Below, piece after piece: positions 53,045-55,220 of a stretch of DNA of 55,220 bases. The stretch comes from Chitinophagales bacterium (GTDB taxonomy: Bacteria > Bacteroidota > Bacteroidia > Chitinophagales > Chitinophagaceae), in assembly GCA_013297995.1 (NCBI GenBank), contig JAAFJB010000014.1, positions 1 to 55,220 of the forward strand, in the 5' to 3' direction. The notes under the pieces are model-generated. The model saw only the letters and a list, made by a program, of their open reading frames with translations, did no database searches and had not been told where the DNA came from. The number at the start of each line of letters is the position of its first letter. The first letter of the stretch is position 1. The translations under genes were made by a program, and so were the position numbers.

Positions 53045-54523
53045 ATGAAAACTACCATTGCGTTCATACTTTGCTTAGTATTTCTTACTGGTAATTCCTG
53101 TAAGAAAAAAGCCAATCCACCTATTGTTATTCCAGAAACTATTATAGATATTTCAGTAGATGCAGGAAGCATTCTTAGAAATTTATCTGGTAATGAAGTT
53201 GGAATCAACCTAGATTATTTAATGGATGATGCACAAGTAAGTGGAAATGATTTTTCTAAAACCGCACAAAGTGTTCAAAAATTAAGTGCCAAAACATTAA
53301 GATACCCGGGTGGGGAGAAATCCGATAATTATGCATTTGGTATACCACCATATACTTCAGCATCTCCTCGTACCATTTTTTGTACATTTCCTAGTACTGA
53401 GTCGCGATTTATTAATCCAGATTTCACCGCCAAATCCAGCGTATTAGATTTTGATGAATATATGTCAATCTGCTCACAAACAGGTGCTACCCCTTTAGTA
53501 GTTGTAGCGTATGATGCAATGTATTCTCAGTGGACTTGCGGTACTAAGCCTACTAAGTCTCAACTTATTGAGCATGCAAAGCAATGGGTTAAATACGCCA
53601 ACATAACAAAATCATATAACGTGAAATTGTGGATGATAGGAAATGAATCATTCTTAACAACTTCGTACAATGGGTTCACAACACCAGCACAATATGCTCT
53701 TGATATTGTTGAGTTTGCCGATGCTATGCGAAGCGTAGATCCGAGTATAAAAATAATTGCGAATGGGAAATCAGATTGGTGGGCTACCTTATTAACAAGC
53801 CCTGCTGTTTCTAAAATTGACTATTTAGCTGTTAGTAATTATCTCCCCGCAAGCATTGGTTCGTATGAAAATTTCAGAACTAATAACGCAAGTTTAAATT
53901 CCGAAACCGATCGCGCAATTGCTTCTATTGAATTACTTGCTATGGGTGCCGATAGAAGCCGAATTGGGGTGATAGAATCTGAATTTAATAGTATTGATTT
54001 TGTAAATAATAAATGGGATAACAGTAATAATTTAGGACACGCACTCTGTAATTTTCAAATGCTCGCCGATGCCATTTGTAAACCTAAAGTGTTTAGTGCT
54101 TGCTTATGGAATACACGATGGGTTGATAATCTTAATAAACCTCAACATCTGTTCGACGCACTTCAGCCTAGTGGTGATTTAAACGCCTCCGGAATAAGCC
54201 TCTCGATTTTAGGTAAGAACTTACTCAGCTCAATGGTAAATGCAACCGCTGGGGGTAATGTAAAATCTTATGCTTCCTATAATAGTACAACCAAGGAATT
54301 GCGTATTTTTTTATTAAATAAAGAGTCTATTTCTCAGAAATCTAAACTCACTATAACAAATTTTAAAAATAGTTTTGTATTTGATAAGTGGGAATTCAAG
54401 GGTGTTGGAATTGATGATAAATCACCAACTTGGGGAAAAACTGCTAGTAATCAGAATGGGGCATCAATGCTGGAGTTAACCCTAAGTGCTAATTCAATAA
54501 CTATGATTTCCTGTTTGCCTTAA
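53045..54523 (+). CDS. Lipoprotein GH51-like alpha-L-arabinofuranosidase, paralogue 2
   Basis: A 492-residue lipoprotein (MKTTIAFILCLVFLTGNSCK, lipobox Cys 19) that is a clear paralogue of the 46094 protein. Shared segments are GINLDYLMDDAQ, KTLRYPGGEKSD (83-94), VLDFDEYM, LWMIGNESF with acid/base Glu201, and GVIESEFNSIDF with nucleophile Glu313; LWNTRW follows. The lipid anchor places it on the membrane, perhaps at the cell surface, while the 46094 enzyme is soluble. Two locations for one activity suggests an order of action on a branched arabinose polymer. GH51 is the best guess, with the same caution as for the paralogue. Confidence 0.77.
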   Translation: MKTTIAFILCLVFLTGNSCKKKANPPIVIPETIIDISVDAGSILRNLSGNEVGINLDYLMDDAQVSGNDFSKTAQSVQKLSAKTLRYPGGEKSDNYAFGIPPYTSASPRTIFCTFPSTESRFINPDFTAKSSVLDFDEYMSICSQTGATPLVVVAYDAMYSQWTCGTKPTKSQLIEHAKQWVKYANITKSYNVKLWMIGNESFLTTSYNGFTTPAQYALDIVEFADAMRSVDPSIKIIANGKSDWWATLLTSPAVSKIDYLAVSNYLPASIGSYENFRTNNASLNSETDRAIASIELLAMGADRSRIGVIESEFNSIDFVNNKWDNSNNLGHALCNFQMLADAICKPKVFSACLWNTRWVDNLNKPQHLFDALQPSGDLNASGISLSILGKNLLSSMVNATAGGNVKSYASYNSTTKELRIFLLNKESISQKSKLTITNFKNSFVFDKWEFKGVGIDDKSPTWGKTASNQNGASMLELTLSANSITMISCLP

Positions 54524-54618
54524 ATTAGTTAAATAGATTATTTTCCTAGCTTCATTAAGTCTTTAATTATTTATTAAACCCAATCTTATTATATTTCTAA
54601 AAATCTTTTTTTTATTCA

Positions 54619-55220
54619 ATGTTAGAAAATTACGTTCTCGGAATTGATTATGGTACTGACAGTGTTCGCACCATTCTTGTTAATGCTTCCAACGGTGCGG
54701 AAATTAGCTCCGCTACTTTTTATTATCCCCGCTGGAAAGATGGACTTTTCTGTAATCCCTCCATTCAACAATATCGGCAACATCCGCTCGATTATATTGA
54801 AGGGCTAGAATTTACCATCAAAGCCTGTATTGAAAAAGCAGGCAGCTCCATCGCGGCAAAAATTAAAGCCATATCTGTTGATACTACCGGTTCTACTCCT
54901 ATTGCGGTTGACGTAACAGGCACTCCGCTTGCCTTACTGCCTGCTTTTGAGCAGAACCCCCATGCCATGTTTCTGCTTTGGAAAGACCATACCTCCATTC
55001 AAGAAGCTGCTGAAATTAATACACACGCCACTAAATATTCCACCAACTATCTCCAATTTGTTGGGGGTATTTATAGCAGTGAATGGTTCTGGGCCAAACT
55101 CTTAAAAACCTTGCGCACAGATGAACAAGTGCGCGCTGCCTGTTATGCTTGGGTGGAACATTGCGACTGGATTCCTTTCTTACTCACAGGTGCTTCTCAT
55201 ATCAATCAAATGAAAGTAGG
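54619..55220 (+). CDS. araB: Ribulokinase, 3' end cut by window edge
   Basis: The first 200 codons of an FGGY-family kinase. LGIDYGTDSVRTILVNASNG (7-26) is the N-terminal ATP-fold loop with the ribulokinase-type DYGTDSVR, and ISVDTTGSTPIAVD (about 91-104) and FLLWKDHTSIQEA (about 120-132) are typical. GGIYSSEWFWAKLL is close to the segment seen in AraB proteins. The enzyme phosphorylates L-ribulose to L-ribulose 5-phosphate, the second step of arabinose breakdown. It stands 95 bp after the arabinofuranosidase gene. The remaining arabinose genes (araD, araA and probably a transporter) are expected beyond the right edge. Confidence 0.93.
   Translation, partial: MLENYVLGIDYGTDSVRTILVNASNGAEISSATFYYPRWKDGLFCNPSIQQYRQHPLDYIEGLEFTIKACIEKAGSSIAAKIKAISVDTTGSTPIAVDVTGTPLALLPAFEQNPHAMFLLWKDHTSIQEAAEINTHATKYSTNYLQFVGGIYSSEWFWAKLLKTLRTDEQVRAACYAWVEHCDWIPFLLTGASHINQMKV

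Noticed and set aside
1..55220. tRNA or rRNA genes
   Set aside because: No cloverleaf with a TTCGA-type arm or conserved rRNA stretch was found in the gaps between genes when read by eye; a dedicated scan would be decisive.

Overview
The window is AT-rich DNA that fits a free-living Bacteroidota bacterium, most likely of the Chitinophagaceae type. The pointers are two SusC/SusD outer-membrane pairs, C-terminal type IX secretion (T9SS) sorting domains, many SPII lipoproteins with Cys-Lys-Lys, weak Shine-Dalgarno sites, and an arabinose regulator of the Nudix (AraR) type. The taxon is an inference from family content; there is no rRNA gene or other phylogenetic marker here.

Layout. 1-652 is the 5' part of an AraC-type regulator (minus strand, cut by the left edge). 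803-2297 (minus) is a three-gene overlapping module: a decayed DUF2442-HTH regulator, a membrane DUF2188 protein and a TIR/deoxyribosyltransferase-like Rossmannoid protein. 2612-32190 (plus) is a very large polysaccharide- or glycoconjugate-utilisation locus: GH27, surface lipoprotein, SusC, SusD, three paralogous TIM-barrel proteins, two paralogues of an unrecognised TIM-barrel-like family, GH27, an Rpn nuclease, GH37 trehalase, two neutral-ceramidase-like proteins, GH20, an exported glutamate-racemase homologue and GH31. Inside it lies an apparently perfect 1,275-bp direct repeat that gives two secreted enzymes the same N-terminal catalytic region with different C-terminal binding modules.

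32402-33935 is a scrap-yard of three decayed Rpn (PD-(D/E)XK) genes around an intact PemK/MazF-type toxin-antitoxin pair, which sits between two 88-bp near-identical direct repeats. 34158-40401 is a tight six-gene plus-strand operon: RidA, D-threonine aldolase/D-serine dehydratase family enzyme, class III aminotransferase, FucP-like MFS transporter, 3-hydroxyacyl-CoA-dehydrogenase-type oxidoreductase and M19 dipeptidase. It reads as an uncharacterised catabolic route, probably for a D- or beta-hydroxy-amino-acid-containing compound.

40434-55220 (plus) is an arabinose/arabinan-type utilisation locus: an AraR-like Nudix regulator, palindromes upstream of the second susC, SusC, SusD, two GH51-like arabinofuranosidase paralogues (one exported, one a lipoprotein), GH2, GH43, a GH43-like beta-propeller protein and the start of ribulokinase araB. 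The likely flow is glycan binding and import by SusCD, surface and periplasmic trimming by the hydrolases, then entry of arabinose into the pentose pathway through AraB.

The most novel parts are the module-swapping repeat, the two uncharacterised TIM-barrel-like families, the pairing of ceramidase-like proteins with GH27/GH20/GH31, and the RidA-to-M19 operon with an exported racemase upstream.
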